Shown: in pieces, positions 17,931 to 27,330 of the stretch | How the letters are laid out: each line of letters starts with the position of its first letter | How positions within the stretch are numbered: the first letter of the stretch is position 1 | Source: Maribellus sediminis | Lineage (GTDB): Bacteria > Bacteroidota > Bacteroidia > Bacteroidales > Prolixibacteraceae | Direction of reading: 5' to 3' | Assembly (NCBI RefSeq): GCF_011799805.1 | Contig: NZ_WXUB01000004.1 | Coordinates: 558,001-622,000 of the forward strand | Length of the DNA stretch: 64,000 nucleotides | Program-made: the position numbers and the translations under genes | The notes under the pieces: model-generated | What the model was told of the DNA's origin: nothing | The model's database searches: none | Seen by the model: only the letters and a program-made list of their open reading frames with translations

Positions 17931-18434
17931 CTAATTCTCTGTCAATAACAGTTTGTCAATATTGTCAGTGAACATTTTTTTAGTGTCTTCTTTTGTTCTG
18001 GCAATTCCCGAACTCATGGTTGGTTTACCTTCCATCGGAATGTACAAAAATGCAGGAATTCCCTGGATACCAAAAACAGATGCCAGTTCGCGTTCAACCT
18101 GTGTATCTATTTTATAAATGGTGATTTTGTCTTTATACTCCGTAGCAATTTCTTCCAGAATTGGTGCTGCAGTACGACATGGACCACACCAGTCGGCATA
18201 AAAGTCGATAAGTACAGGTTTATCGCCTTTAAATTTCCACTCCTGTGGAGAATTTTCGTAGTCCCACACTTTCTCAAGGAACAAAGCCTTGGTCAGTTTT
18301 ACAGTCGCTTTTTCATTGGAGGAAACGCTTTTAACTGGGTTTTCACCAACCGATTTTTCTGCTTTTGCCTGGCAATTGCTGAATCCAAACATCAGGGCTC
18401 CTGCAACAACCAGTGTTAAAAATGTTCTTTTCAT
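17931..18434 (-). CDS. Secreted thioredoxin
   Basis: A 167-residue protein. The start was set at MKRTFLTLVV, which gives a proper signal peptide; a longer frame reaches back through a hairpin (18478-18493) and is less likely. The signal ends FGFSNC, so Cys21 may be lipidated although the lipobox is poor. The thioredoxin domain (about 45-167) carries WCGPC in DFYADWCGPCRTAAP and the cis-Pro GIPAFLYIP. It should act as a periplasmic thiol oxidoreductase. It lies between the GroES gene and the Trx/Grx protein gene on the same strand. Confidence 0.85.
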   Translation of the reverse strand: MKRTFLTLVVAGALMFGFSNCQAKAEKSVGENPVKSVSSNEKATVKLTKALFLEKVWDYENSPQEWKFKGDKPVLIDFYADWCGPCRTAAPILEEIATEYKDKITIYKIDTQVERELASVFGIQGIPAFLYIPMEGKPTMSSGIARTKEDTKKMFTDNIDKLLLTEN

Positions 18435-18477
18435 ATGATTATAATTATTGTTTTTAATGGTATCATATGTAATTCGT

Positions 18478-18493
18478 CCCGACAAAAGTCGGG
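18478..18493. repeat. Small intergenic hairpin
   Basis: CCCGAC-AAAA-GTCGGG, with no T-run on the minus strand, between two thioredoxin-fold genes. It may be an attenuator, an RNA-processing site or a dispersed repeat. Confidence 0.4.
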
Positions 18494-18515
18494 GCTCATT
18501 TCATATCATTACTTT

Positions 18516-19094
18516 TTAATTTATTCCTAACAGCGAATTTATTCTTGTTTTGTCAAATCCAACAACTATCTGGCCATTTATTTCAGTTTGCGGTACTCCT
18601 TGCTGGCCACTTTTCTTCACCATCGCCTCAGCTGCTTTTGCATCCGCAGCAACATTTATTTCGCGGTAACGCACTCCGTTCGCATCTAAATGACGTTTTA
18701 CCGTGGTGCACCAGCTACAGGTTGGTGTAGTATAAACAACAACATTCTTTTGCGGTTTGTTCTCATCTTTTGAGGCTGATACAAAGGCATTTTCTGAAAT
18801 CATAGCCTTGAATTGCTCAGCTTGATGACAACCTTTAATGATCTTCTTTACGGTTCCCTGTTCAAACTTTAAAAGGGTAGGGACACTTGTAATACCGTAT
18901 TCCGGATGGATGTCGCGAACTTCTGCAACATTGGCATAAAACAGAGAAACGTCACTATTTTCAGCAGTAACTTTTTGGTAATTAGCGAAAGCACAATCAC
19001 TCTGCTCCGATCCGTTTTTGTACATAAGAAGCCAAACCGTACTATTGGTTTTGAAAACCTCTTTTAGTTCACTTATTGAAATAATTCCCTTCAT
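18516..19094 (-). CDS. Thioredoxin-like / glutaredoxin two-domain protein
   Basis: A 192-residue protein with the start set at MKGIISISELKEV; the longer frame adds a poor hydrophobic leader. The N-terminal half (about 1-100) is thioredoxin-like with the cis-Pro TSVPTLLKF, but the CxxC is replaced by SEQSDC, leaving one cysteine. The C-terminal half (about 112-192) is a glutaredoxin of the NrdH/YruB style with TTPTCSWCTTVKRHL and GVPQTEING. The protein looks cytoplasmic. A one-cysteine thioredoxin domain fused to an intact glutaredoxin suggests a binding or docking role for the first domain. Confidence 0.8.
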   Translation of the reverse strand: MKGIISISELKEVFKTNSTVWLLMYKNGSEQSDCAFANYQKVTAENSDVSLFYANVAEVRDIHPEYGITSVPTLLKFEQGTVKKIIKGCHQAEQFKAMISENAFVSASKDENKPQKNVVVYTTPTCSWCTTVKRHLDANGVRYREINVAADAKAAEAMVKKSGQQGVPQTEINGQIVVGFDKTRINSLLGIN

Positions 19095-19282
19095 TTTGCA
19101 AATATATGTAAAAATATAGATATGTATATACAAAGCTCGTGCCAATACATTTGAACTGTATTCCTGTCAGTGTTCAATAAATTTTTGACAGATTAAAGTC
19201 TTCCACGCAACCCATTTCGGTTTGAACTAATCTATATAGAAGATTGTGTATAAATTTAGAGTAGGATTTAAATTGAAGAAAG

Positions 19283-19990
19283 ATGAAGAAAATTGCATTT
19301 GTAGTATTGGCCGTTTTGAGTGTTGCTTTTTTTTCGTGCAACGATGACGACGGCTATTCGCTGGGAGATTACTGGCTGGGGTTTGGAATAATTAAAATTG
19401 AATCGGACAATTATTCGATTATTCTGGATGATGGTGATGAATTGCAGGCTGTTGCCTGGAATGTTCACCCCGATCACATTGATTGGCTGGAAGATGGCGG
19501 AAGAGTGTTGGTGAATTTTACAATTCTCGACGATGTGACTGACGAGAATGGCGATGTTACAAAATACCTGGTAAAAGTGAATGACATCAGCGACATTCTG
19601 ATGAAGGGAATCCTTGATATTACTGAGGAAAATGCAGACAGCATTGGAAACGATCCGATAATTGTTCAGGAATACTGGATGACAGATAGTTTGCTGAATT
19701 TCAAATTGCGCTATGCCGGTTATTCCGAAACACATTTTCTGAACCTGGTTCAGGATCCGACTGATCCTGTGAACGATGACGGAGATATTAAACTGGAATT
19801 GCGACACAATGCAAACGATGATCAGGACGCCATTTATTTCACGGCTTATGTATCATTCAGCCTGAATCAGTTAAGACAGGAAGGAACAGATGTTGTTAAA
19901 ATCGAAATTTCGTCAACCGATTACGAAGAAGTGACTCACACGTTTAGTGTTGATTTCGATTACAGTAACCTGGAATTGCCAAATCAATAA
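19283..19990 (+). CDS. NigD-like lipoprotein
   Basis: A 235-residue lipoprotein with a type II signal peptide and lipid-modified Cys19 (AFFSCNDDD). The order YSLGDYWLGFGIIKIE, a small OB-like N-terminal domain and a C-terminal beta-sandwich with LELRHNANDD match the NigD family of Bacteroidota. NigD-like proteins are named after a bacteriocin-immunity-like gene, but most members have no proven role. The gene is single, with its own terminator before the S9 peptidase. Confidence 0.8.
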   Translation: MKKIAFVVLAVLSVAFFSCNDDDGYSLGDYWLGFGIIKIESDNYSIILDDGDELQAVAWNVHPDHIDWLEDGGRVLVNFTILDDVTDENGDVTKYLVKVNDISDILMKGILDITEENADSIGNDPIIVQEYWMTDSLLNFKLRYAGYSETHFLNLVQDPTDPVNDDGDIKLELRHNANDDQDAIYFTAYVSFSLNQLRQEGTDVVKIEISSTDYEEVTHTFSVDFDYSNLELPNQ

Positions 19991-20017
19991 TATTCACAAG
20001 AATGAATGTTTTGGGAG

Positions 20018-20053
20018 AAGGTGTCTGTTGAGGCACCTTTTCTTTTTTTCAGG
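20018..20053 (+). terminator. Terminator of the NigD-like gene
   Basis: A 9-bp stem, AAGGTGTCT/AGGCACCTT, with one T-G pair and a GTTG loop, followed by a T-rich tract. Confidence 0.75.
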
Positions 20054-20117
20054 ATATTCGTTTGAATGCTCCTTGCAAATTAATTACTTTCATGCCGAAC
20101 TTTTTAAAAGTAAAAAG

Positions 20118-22202
20118 ATGAGAAAAATTGCACTTATTGTCATCGCGGCCATGCTTTTGGGCTGTCAACAAAAAGAAACGGTCATGAAAAAAACTGAAAA
20201 TTATGTTCCCGAAACTCCGCAACTCGAATCGGACATAATGACACCTGAAGTTTTATGGAGCTTTGGTCGATTGGGAAGCGCACAACTTTCGCCCGACGGG
20301 GAAACAGTTTTATACACGGTAACTTATTACAATATCGAGGAGAATAAATCGTACCGCGATATTTATACCATCCCGGCATCGGGTGGCGAGGCAAAGAATA
20401 TCACGAACACGCCTGTCAATGAGGCTAACGCGATTTGGCGCCCCGATGGAAAAAAGATCGGCTATTTGTCAGCCGTTTCCGGTAGTGCGCAACTTTGGGA
20501 AATGAATCCCGATGGCAGCGGTGCCAAACAGATTTCCGATATCGAAGGCGGAATCAGCGGATTTCAGTATTCACCTGATCAGTCGAAAATTTACTACCTG
20601 AAAAGCGTGAAGCTCGATGATGATATTCACGATCTTTTTCCCGATCTTCCAAAGGCAAATGCCCGGTTGGAAAATGATATCATGTACCGCCACTGGGACA
20701 CCTGGCACGATTACACTTACAATCACATTTTTGTAGCCGATTATTCAAAAGGAAAAATCACCGGCGGTGTTGATATTCTGGAAGGCGAGCGTTTTGATTC
20801 GCCTATGAAACCATTCGGCGGTACCGAGCAAATTGCCTGGAGTCCGGATGGAAAGACACTTGCCTATACCTGTAAAAAGAAAGTGGGAAAAGCTTACGCT
20901 GTTTCCACCAATTCGGATATTTACCTGTACAATATTGAAACCGGAAAAACCATCAACTTTACGTCGGGAATGATGGGGTATGATCAGAATCCGGTGTTTT
21001 CGCCCGATGGAAAATTCATCGCCTGGGAAAGTATGGAACGCGATGGTTACGAGGCGGATAAAAACCGCTTGTTTGTTGCCGAACTTGAAACAGGTGAGAA
21101 AAAAGACTACACGGAGAATTTTGATCAGAATGCCGCCGGACTAAATTGGAGTGCCGATGGAAAATCGATTTATTTCATCAGCGATATTCATGCTACCGAC
21201 GAGATCTATCGTCTCGATCTGGCAGACGGATCAATAGCCCGGTTAACTGATGGCGTCCACAACTATCTAAGTGTGAGCCCTGCCGGAGATAAATTACTGG
21301 CACAAAAGGTTTCGATGTCGCAACCGGCCGAACTGTACATGGTTGATCCAATTACAGGCGAAGATGAAGTGCTCACTTCGATTAACAAAGGTATTCTCGA
21401 TCAGCTGACCATGGGAAAAGTGGAAAAACGCTGGATGAAAACAACCGACGACAAGGATATGGCAGTTTGGGTGATTTATCCGCCACACTTCGATCCATCG
21501 AAAAAATACCCGACGTTGTTGTACAATCAGGGAGGTCCGCAGGGAACGGTTAGCCAGTTTTGGTCGTACCGTTGGAACTTTCAAATGATGGCTGCTAACG
21601 ATTATATTATTGTGGCGCCGAACCGCCGCGGTTTACCCGGATTTGGACAGGAATGGAACGAACAGATTTCGAAAGATTACGGCGGTCAGAATATAAAAGA
21701 CCTTTTAACTGCCATCGACGAAATGGTCAAAGAACCTTTTGTTGACGAAAGCAAACTGGGTGCGGTTGGCGCAAGTTATGGCGGTTTCTCGGTCATGTAT
21801 TTGGCAGGCCATCACGAAAAAAGGTTTAAAGCTTTTATCGCTCACGATGGTATTTTCAATTTCGAGCACATGTACACCACTACCGAAGAAATGTGGTTCG
21901 TAAATTGGGATTACGGCGGTGCGTATTGGGATGAAACAAATGCTGCAGCTCAGCGGTCTTATTCGTTCTCGCCCCACAAATTTGTTCAGAACTGGGATAC
22001 TCCAATTCTTATCGTTCAGGGTGAAAAAGATTACCGTGTACCGGCAGAACAAGGCTTGGCTGCCTTTAATGCTGCTGTTTTACGCGATGTACCTGCTCAG
22101 CTTTTGTATTTGCCCGAAGAAAATCACTGGGTGCTGCAACCGCAAAACGGCATATTGTGGCAGCGTGTTTTCTTTAACTGGCTCGATAAGTGGCTGAAAT
22201 AA
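20118..22202 (+). CDS. S9 family prolyl-oligopeptidase-type peptidase, lipoprotein
   Basis: A 694-residue protein. The start at MRKIALIVIAAMLLGC gives a type II signal peptide with lipidated Cys16; an upstream in-frame extension runs through the NigD terminator and is rejected. A beta-propeller with repeated SPDG/SADG blades (about 50-400) precedes an alpha/beta hydrolase domain. The triad is Ser553 in GASYGGFS, Asp638 in GEKDYRVP and His670 in ENHW. This is a dipeptidyl- or acylaminoacyl-peptidase of the periplasm or surface. Its stop overlaps the next start by one base (TAATG), so translation is coupled to the VOC protein. Confidence 0.92.
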   Translation: MRKIALIVIAAMLLGCQQKETVMKKTENYVPETPQLESDIMTPEVLWSFGRLGSAQLSPDGETVLYTVTYYNIEENKSYRDIYTIPASGGEAKNITNTPVNEANAIWRPDGKKIGYLSAVSGSAQLWEMNPDGSGAKQISDIEGGISGFQYSPDQSKIYYLKSVKLDDDIHDLFPDLPKANARLENDIMYRHWDTWHDYTYNHIFVADYSKGKITGGVDILEGERFDSPMKPFGGTEQIAWSPDGKTLAYTCKKKVGKAYAVSTNSDIYLYNIETGKTINFTSGMMGYDQNPVFSPDGKFIAWESMERDGYEADKNRLFVAELETGEKKDYTENFDQNAAGLNWSADGKSIYFISDIHATDEIYRLDLADGSIARLTDGVHNYLSVSPAGDKLLAQKVSMSQPAELYMVDPITGEDEVLTSINKGILDQLTMGKVEKRWMKTTDDKDMAVWVIYPPHFDPSKKYPTLLYNQGGPQGTVSQFWSYRWNFQMMAANDYIIVAPNRRGLPGFGQEWNEQISKDYGGQNIKDLLTAIDEMVKEPFVDESKLGAVGASYGGFSVMYLAGHHEKRFKAFIAHDGIFNFEHMYTTTEEMWFVNWDYGGAYWDETNAAAQRSYSFSPHKFVQNWDTPILIVQGEKDYRVPAEQGLAAFNAAVLRDVPAQLLYLPEENHWVLQPQNGILWQRVFFNWLDKWLK

Positions 22203-22624
22203 TGAAACCGGTAATCGATCATATTCAAATCACGGTTAAGGATCTCGATGTTGCTGAGAAATTCTATGATGCTTTTTTCCCGATTCTTGGCTTCGATATC
22301 AGTCGCAAGGTAAAAGCGTTCATTCCGGAACATGATTTTTATGTAATCGAATATTCGCATGAATTACTGGCTTTTGCAATTACTTCGCCGCGCGAAGCTT
22401 TTAAAAACGAGGAGGTACACCGGCGAAAACCGGGAGCATTGCATCACCTTGCATTTCGGGCTGAATCCCGCGAAGAGGTTGACGAGGCATACCGTAAGCT
22501 GTTGGAAATGAAAGCTGTGATCGTTACTCCTCCAAAATTGTATCCCGAATACAGCAAAACGTACTATGCCGTATTTTTTAAGGATTTCGAAAATATCAAA
22601 TACGAGATCGTTTGCAATCAATAA
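22202..22624 (+). CDS. VOC superfamily (glyoxalase-like) protein
   Basis: A 140-residue protein of the vicinal-oxygen-chelate fold, with the start at MKPVIDHIQITVKDLD sharing one base with the upstream stop codon. Two beta-alpha-beta-beta-beta modules are visible; metal-ligand positions are His7 in the first strand, His75 region (GALHHLAF) and Glu near the end (IKYEIV). This fits glyoxalase/bleomycin-resistance/dioxygenase-type enzymes, but the substrate cannot be read from sequence. Coupling to an S9 peptidase is curious but may be incidental. Confidence 0.8.
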   Translation: MKPVIDHIQITVKDLDVAEKFYDAFFPILGFDISRKVKAFIPEHDFYVIEYSHELLAFAITSPREAFKNEEVHRRKPGALHHLAFRAESREEVDEAYRKLLEMKAVIVTPPKLYPEYSKTYYAVFFKDFENIKYEIVCNQ

Positions 22625-22676
22625 ATTCACCGGGTGAGTTTGGGATGAAATTCCTACTCACCCCGTGAATATTTTC
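22625..22676 (+). terminator. Hairpin terminator after the VOC gene
   Basis: 15-bp arms ATTCACCGGGTGAGT/ACTCACCCCGTGAAT with one mismatch and a 16-nt loop, then TATTTTCTT. Confidence 0.65.
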
Positions 22677-22717
22677 TTAGGCATTTTAGTTCCTAAAATG
22701 TATTCAGCAGTCCAACT

Positions 22718-22800
22718 ACGAAGAAAGCTAAGCCCCTAAGTTTGGATGATTTTAAAATTAAATTTTCTTCGTGTCCTTCGTACCTTAGTGGTTTTGTGTG
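22718..22800. repeat. Degenerate ACGAAG-type intergenic repeat
   Basis: ACGAAGAAA (22718-22726) and TTTCTTCGT (22764-22772) form an inverted pair. The adjoining CTTCGTGTCCTTCGTACC repeats CTTCGT. The repeat runs into the 3' end of the M14 peptidase gene and supplies its last codons and stop. Confidence 0.4.
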
Positions 22801-24077
22801 GTTGTTCCACTGAGCATCAATTCCATCATACTTTCAGCTGTCAATTCACCTTTCTTTTTAATCAGTTCGCGTGGAGTATCGTCGCCCACTTCATAAGTCA
22901 TTGCTTCGGCATGAAAGGAATGAAAAATGGAAACTGTTGAATTGATTCGCAGCGCATCTTTTTCGTTTGGTCGAATGTTTGGGTCGTAGCCCGGAATATG
23001 CTTAGCCATGGTTTTTATAATTTTCGGAACTAACCCGGGCATATTTCCTTTCAATTTGGGTGAAATGGTGTAGAAAATATCTTCAAAAGTTGAATGAAAA
23101 TCAACGGCAAAATAAAAGGTGTGTTTTTGGAGGATTTTTTCCTGCATAAATTTTCTTACAGCCTGGGTTTCGGGCTGGTTAAAAGCTTCCCAGTCACGGT
23201 TCAGGTCAATTCCTGCCGAAGAATTTCGCCAGTGGCCATTATCCACACCGTCGGGATTCATACAGGGCACAACATAAATACAGTATTCATTTCTGAACAG
23301 GGATGCGAGCGAGTCTTCAGGAACACATAAACGTTCAACAAAAGCTTTCATGGCCAACCAGCCTGTAACCTCCGGCGGATGTTGCCGCGACAGTATCATC
23401 AGTAATTTTTTACTTTCCGGGTTGCCTATCTGCATGATTTTTATCGGGCGGCCTTCGCGGCTTTTCGCCAAATCAGACGTAACCACAAAAGAACTTTCGG
23501 AAAGTTGTTCAGCCCATTTGTAAATATCGGTTGAAACGATTAATTCCTGCGCGGCGATCCATAATGTATCCGAAGTAAGCGAAAGATCAAGCGTGCAGTA
23601 TTTCGGGCTTTCTTTGGTGTTTAATGCAGCAGGATCGGGATGACAGGCACTGGAATCAATCCTTGTCCACGTTTTGCCATTGTTGCTGATTTTTGGGTAA
23701 TAGCGATGCGAATATCCGGCAGTGTAGGTTAGTTTTAACTGAATCTCCTGCGGTGTATCCGACCAGATCTTAAATGCATACCAGGGACTTTCGTTGATGG
23801 GGGTGTTTTCGGGTGTAATCAAAACACTAACTTCGTTTTTCCCCGTGAGTGCAACTCCGTTCAAACGTGCTCCTTCGAATTCATTCGAAAGATAAATGCC
23901 ATTGCCAACTGCGTATGTTTTTTTAAGCTGATATTGGATTGGGCGCGTGGCGGTTTCCACCCGTTCTAAAGGCGCCTGGCCTTTCCATTTTTTGTCTCTA
24001 ATTCCGCAAGATGCCAGTAAAATAAGGCCAATCAGAAAAAAATAGCCTGGTAGAATCCGACGAATGTTTATTCCCAT
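22785..24077 (-). CDS. M14 family zinc carboxypeptidase, lipoprotein
   Basis: A 430-residue protein with a type II signal peptide and lipidated Cys24 (LASCG). An N-terminal beta-sandwich (about 35-180) resembles the extra domain of cytosolic-carboxypeptidase-like M14 proteins. The peptidase domain has zinc ligands His233 and Glu236 (RQHPPEVTG) and His328 (AVDFHST), plus catalytic Glu396 (AMTYEVGDD). NPDGVDNGHWR and the DLNRDW Asn-Arg pair, which bind the substrate carboxylate, are present. It should remove C-terminal residues from peptides at the cell surface or in the periplasm. It is a single gene, divergent from the oxidoreductase. Confidence 0.9.
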   Translation of the reverse strand: MGINIRRILPGYFFLIGLILLASCGIRDKKWKGQAPLERVETATRPIQYQLKKTYAVGNGIYLSNEFEGARLNGVALTGKNEVSVLITPENTPINESPWYAFKIWSDTPQEIQLKLTYTAGYSHRYYPKISNNGKTWTRIDSSACHPDPAALNTKESPKYCTLDLSLTSDTLWIAAQELIVSTDIYKWAEQLSESSFVVTSDLAKSREGRPIKIMQIGNPESKKLLMILSRQHPPEVTGWLAMKAFVERLCVPEDSLASLFRNEYCIYVVPCMNPDGVDNGHWRNSSAGIDLNRDWEAFNQPETQAVRKFMQEKILQKHTFYFAVDFHSTFEDIFYTISPKLKGNMPGLVPKIIKTMAKHIPGYDPNIRPNEKDALRINSTVSIFHSFHAEAMTYEVGDDTPRELIKKKGELTAESMMELMLSGTTTQNH

Positions 24078-24142
24078 TGTTGCGTAAATTGGTTTTAGGT
24101 CTAAAATGTATTGTTAAATCTAAGCATTTTCGTTCAAAAGCG

Positions 24143-24150
24143 TAAATTTG
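24143..24150 (+). promoter_or_regulatory. Possible -7 element for the oxidoreductase-malQ pair
   Basis: TAAATTTG matches TAnnTTTG, 23 bp before the ATG. No TTTG at proper spacing is seen. Confidence 0.4.
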
Positions 24151-24172
24151 GCATGTATTTCATTTTCTTATT

Positions 24173-25276
24173 ATGCGAAATATTAATGTTGGTTTTATTG
24201 GAGCAGGGGGTATTGCCCGGGCACATGTGTATGCCATTGAGGCTCTGAAGTTTTATTACGACGAGGTTCCCGAAATCATACTCGAGTCGGTGACTTCGTC
24301 CCGAAAAGAAAGCAGGGAAAACTTTGCCGAAAAATACGGATTCCGGCAAGCCCAAACGTTAGATGAATTCGCTGCCAATCCGGCCATAAATGCGGTGTTT
24401 ATACTTGGCCCCAATAAAGTTCATTTCGAACATTTTAAACTGGCACTTCAAATGCCGGGCGTGAAATACATTTATCTGGAAAAGCCGGTTTGCTCGTCGC
24501 TTGAAGAGGAGAAACAAATGCAAAGCTTGCTGGAAAAGGCCGGTGATGATATAAAAATTCAGGTTGGCTTTCAGTATTTGCAAACATCGGCGGTGCGTGA
24601 AGGATTGAATTTCTGGAAGTCGGGTATGTTGGGAAAACCCATTCATTTCGATTTAAAATATTACCATGGCGATTATTTACAGGAAAGCTACCGCGAAAAG
24701 CGTGTTACACGTTTAACACCGGCTCCCGATGGTGGTGCCATGGCCGATCTGGGTTCGCACGGAATTAGTTTGCTGATGGCGTTTATGGGCGAAGACCTGC
24801 AAATTACATCGGCACTGCAAGCCGGTGATTTTGATAAAGTTTCTGCAGGCTCCGATCTGTTTAGTTCGCTGGCTTTGTTTGAGCCAAAATCAGGGGCCGT
24901 TGGGAATTTGTCAGCCAGCCGCATCAGTTCGGGTTCGGGCGATTTGGTGTACCTGGAAATATATGCCGAAAAAGGGGCATTTCGCTACTCATCGCAGCAT
25001 TCTGAATATTACGAGTATTACCTTGAAGGCAGTAACCAGTGGGTAAAACAAATAATCGGTAGTAATTACAAACCGGTGAGCAGTTTCCCGTCAGGGCATG
25101 TTCCTCCGGGTTGGTTACGATCGATGATACATGCGCATTACTTATTTTTTACAGAAGATGACCAGCAGGCAAATATTGCCGATTTGAAACACGGACTGGC
25201 TGTTCAGCGAATTGTAAGGGAAACAGCCGATCATTTAAAAACTTTCAGACAGACATTCAAAAATGAACAAGCGTAA
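24173..25276 (+). CDS. Gfo/Idh/MocA family oxidoreductase
   Basis: A 367-residue NAD(P)-dependent dehydrogenase. The Rossmann motif is GFIGAGGIARAHV at the N-terminus, and the family's EKP motif is in YLEKPVCSS. A C-terminal alpha/beta domain carries GGAMADLGSHGISLL, where His is the usual catalytic or substrate-binding residue. The protein has no signal peptide and probably acts on a sugar or cyclitol in the cytoplasm. Its 3' end overlaps malQ by 14 bp, so the two are translated together, suggesting a link to glucan or sugar metabolism. Confidence 0.9.
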   Translation: MRNINVGFIGAGGIARAHVYAIEALKFYYDEVPEIILESVTSSRKESRENFAEKYGFRQAQTLDEFAANPAINAVFILGPNKVHFEHFKLALQMPGVKYIYLEKPVCSSLEEEKQMQSLLEKAGDDIKIQVGFQYLQTSAVREGLNFWKSGMLGKPIHFDLKYYHGDYLQESYREKRVTRLTPAPDGGAMADLGSHGISLLMAFMGEDLQITSALQAGDFDKVSAGSDLFSSLALFEPKSGAVGNLSASRISSGSGDLVYLEIYAEKGAFRYSSQHSEYYEYYLEGSNQWVKQIIGSNYKPVSSFPSGHVPPGWLRSMIHAHYLFFTEDDQQANIADLKHGLAVQRIVRETADHLKTFRQTFKNEQA

Positions 25277-26747
25277 AAGTGGTATTTTACTACATATAAC
25301 TTCCTTACCCGGCAACGACGGGATAGGAACGTTGGGAACCGAGGCATACCGGTTTATCGACTTTCTGAAAGAATGCGGGCAAAAACTCTGGCAGATTCTG
25401 CCGCTGGGTCCTGCCGGTGCCGGGAATTCACCCTATCAGTGTTATTCGGCTTATGCGGGTAATCCGCTTTTAATCGATACGGAGGTGTTGATTGAAGAAG
25501 GCTTGTTGGCACAAGAAGTGCTCGACGATCGTCCTGCATTCATTAAAAAGAAGGTAGCTTTTAAGAAAGTGGAAGACTGGAAATATCCTGTTTTGAATGC
25601 GTCTTTTCAACATTTTCGCGGGAAGGAATTTCATCGTTATCAGGATGAATACTGGCGGTTCCTCGATGAACATTCGTGGTGGCTAAATGATTACGCCTTG
25701 TTTATGGCTGCCCGCAAACATTTCAAAGGCGTTGAATGGGGGAAATGGGATGAGTCGGTTAAATTCAGGGAAGAAAAGGCAATTCAACAATTGTCATCAG
25801 AACTTTCCGATGAAATTGATTTTCAGAAATACCTGCAGTTTGTGTTCTTCAGACAGTGGCACCGATTAAAAGCTTATGCCAACGAAAAAGGCGTTGATAT
25901 TGTTGGCGATGTTCCGTTGTACGTAAGTGGCGATAGTGCTGATGTGTGGGCCAATACCGATATTTTTAAACTCGACGAACAATTAAAACCCATTGAAGTA
26001 GGAGGGGTACCACCTGATTATTTCTCGGAAACGGGCCAGTTGTGGGGTAACCCGGTTTTTGATTGGGAGCGGCTGCGTAAGCGCGATTATGACTGGTGGG
26101 TGGCCCGATTACATTTTAACCTGCGTATGTTTAATTGTGTGCGTATCGATCATTTCAGGGGGCTGGAGTCATTCTGGTCGATTCCGGCTACCGATACCAC
26201 TGCCATGAACGGATCGTGGTTGCCTGCGCATGGAACCAACCTGCTTCAAATTTTAAAAGGACATCTCGGCGATCTTCCATTCATTGCCGAAGACCTGGGA
26301 ATAATCACTCCCGAAGTGGATAAAATGCGCGATGATTTCGATCTTCCCGGAATGAAAGTACTCCAGTTTGCCTTTACCACCGATGCTGCCAATAAAGATC
26401 TTCCTCACAATTACGACAGTAATTTTGTTGTGTATACGGGCACTCACGATAACGATACTACATTGGGGTGGCTTCAAGCCTTAAAACCGGAAGAAAAGGC
26501 AATGCTCGGGAAATATGTTGAAAGCCCGGTTGAAAACAAGCTTCAGCAGATTGTGACTATGGCCTTTGCTTCTGTGGCAAATATTGCCATCGTACCCATG
26601 CAGGATGTCCTGGAGTTGGATTCCAAATCGAGGATGAATACACCCGGAACCGCAACCGGTAACTGGGAGTGGCGTTTTTTCTGGTCACAACTCAGGCAAA
26701 ATCAAAAAAAGTACCTGAAGGATTTAACAGAAAAGTACAACAGGTAA
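25263..26747 (+). CDS. malQ: 4-alpha-glucanotransferase
   Basis: A 494-residue GH77 enzyme of about the usual MalQ length, without extra starch-binding domains. Family landmarks are LPLGPAGAGNSPYQCYSAYAGNPLLID, VDIVGDVPLYVSGDSADVWAN, the nucleophile region VRIDHFRGLESFW, the acid region FIAEDLGIITPEV, and YTGTHDNDTT with the third catalytic Asp. It transfers alpha-1,4-glucan segments during maltodextrin or glycogen breakdown. The start overlaps the oxidoreductase gene by 14 bp. No other starch genes are close. Confidence 0.96.
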   Translation: MNKRKSGILLHITSLPGNDGIGTLGTEAYRFIDFLKECGQKLWQILPLGPAGAGNSPYQCYSAYAGNPLLIDTEVLIEEGLLAQEVLDDRPAFIKKKVAFKKVEDWKYPVLNASFQHFRGKEFHRYQDEYWRFLDEHSWWLNDYALFMAARKHFKGVEWGKWDESVKFREEKAIQQLSSELSDEIDFQKYLQFVFFRQWHRLKAYANEKGVDIVGDVPLYVSGDSADVWANTDIFKLDEQLKPIEVGGVPPDYFSETGQLWGNPVFDWERLRKRDYDWWVARLHFNLRMFNCVRIDHFRGLESFWSIPATDTTAMNGSWLPAHGTNLLQILKGHLGDLPFIAEDLGIITPEVDKMRDDFDLPGMKVLQFAFTTDAANKDLPHNYDSNFVVYTGTHDNDTTLGWLQALKPEEKAMLGKYVESPVENKLQQIVTMAFASVANIAIVPMQDVLELDSKSRMNTPGTATGNWEWRFFWSQLRQNQKKYLKDLTEKYNR

Positions 26748-27330
26748 GTCCTGCCGCCTTCAATATTTTGGAAGTTTTATAGGATTGATTCCCCAGGTTT
26801 TGTTCACGTCATACAATTTTGTTAAAATGGAAGTGAATGATGCATTTATTGTTAAATGGTAAGTGTATCACCGCTTTTTCACTTTCTTTTTTTTTGTAAA
26901 GTAATATGCATCATTTTTCTATATTCAGTTGGTTTAAAATGAACATATGACTTATAATCTGTATTCTAAACTAATTCAATAGTATTATTAAAATTGGAAT
27001 GTAATGTGAAAATTTGTTCTAAAGTTTCGGGTCCAGAATATTCATTAGTTGCGGTTTTGAATTATGATTACAGTAAGAATAACGGAATCAGGCGTTCGGC
27101 AGAACTATGATTGACTTTTACATTTGACTTCAAGAGAGAAAAGTGATAACTTACATATAAGTATTACTCAGAAGTACCCAAATAAGCTAAATTGTGATAT
27201 TGCCTTTTTGTTAAAAAACAGAGTTCACTTCATGAAAAATGTTATGAATACTTTGGTTATCTATCAAAAATCAATTAATATTATTCCCAATACGATGTCA
27301 TACATATTATACACAATTAAATATTAGCTT
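26748..27330. other. A+T-rich gene-free stretch before the LamG-repeat gene
   Basis: No convincing gene. It holds a separated 10-bp inverted pair, AATGATGCAT (26836-26845) and ATGCATCATT (26906-26915), with a poly-T tract between. I see no tRNA or known riboswitch. It probably contains the promoter and a long leader of the repeat-protein gene. Confidence 0.5.

Noticed and set aside
27124-27327. A 67-codon frame just before the LamG-repeat gene
   Set aside because: A+T-rich, with no recognisable protein features; it is more likely part of the leader.
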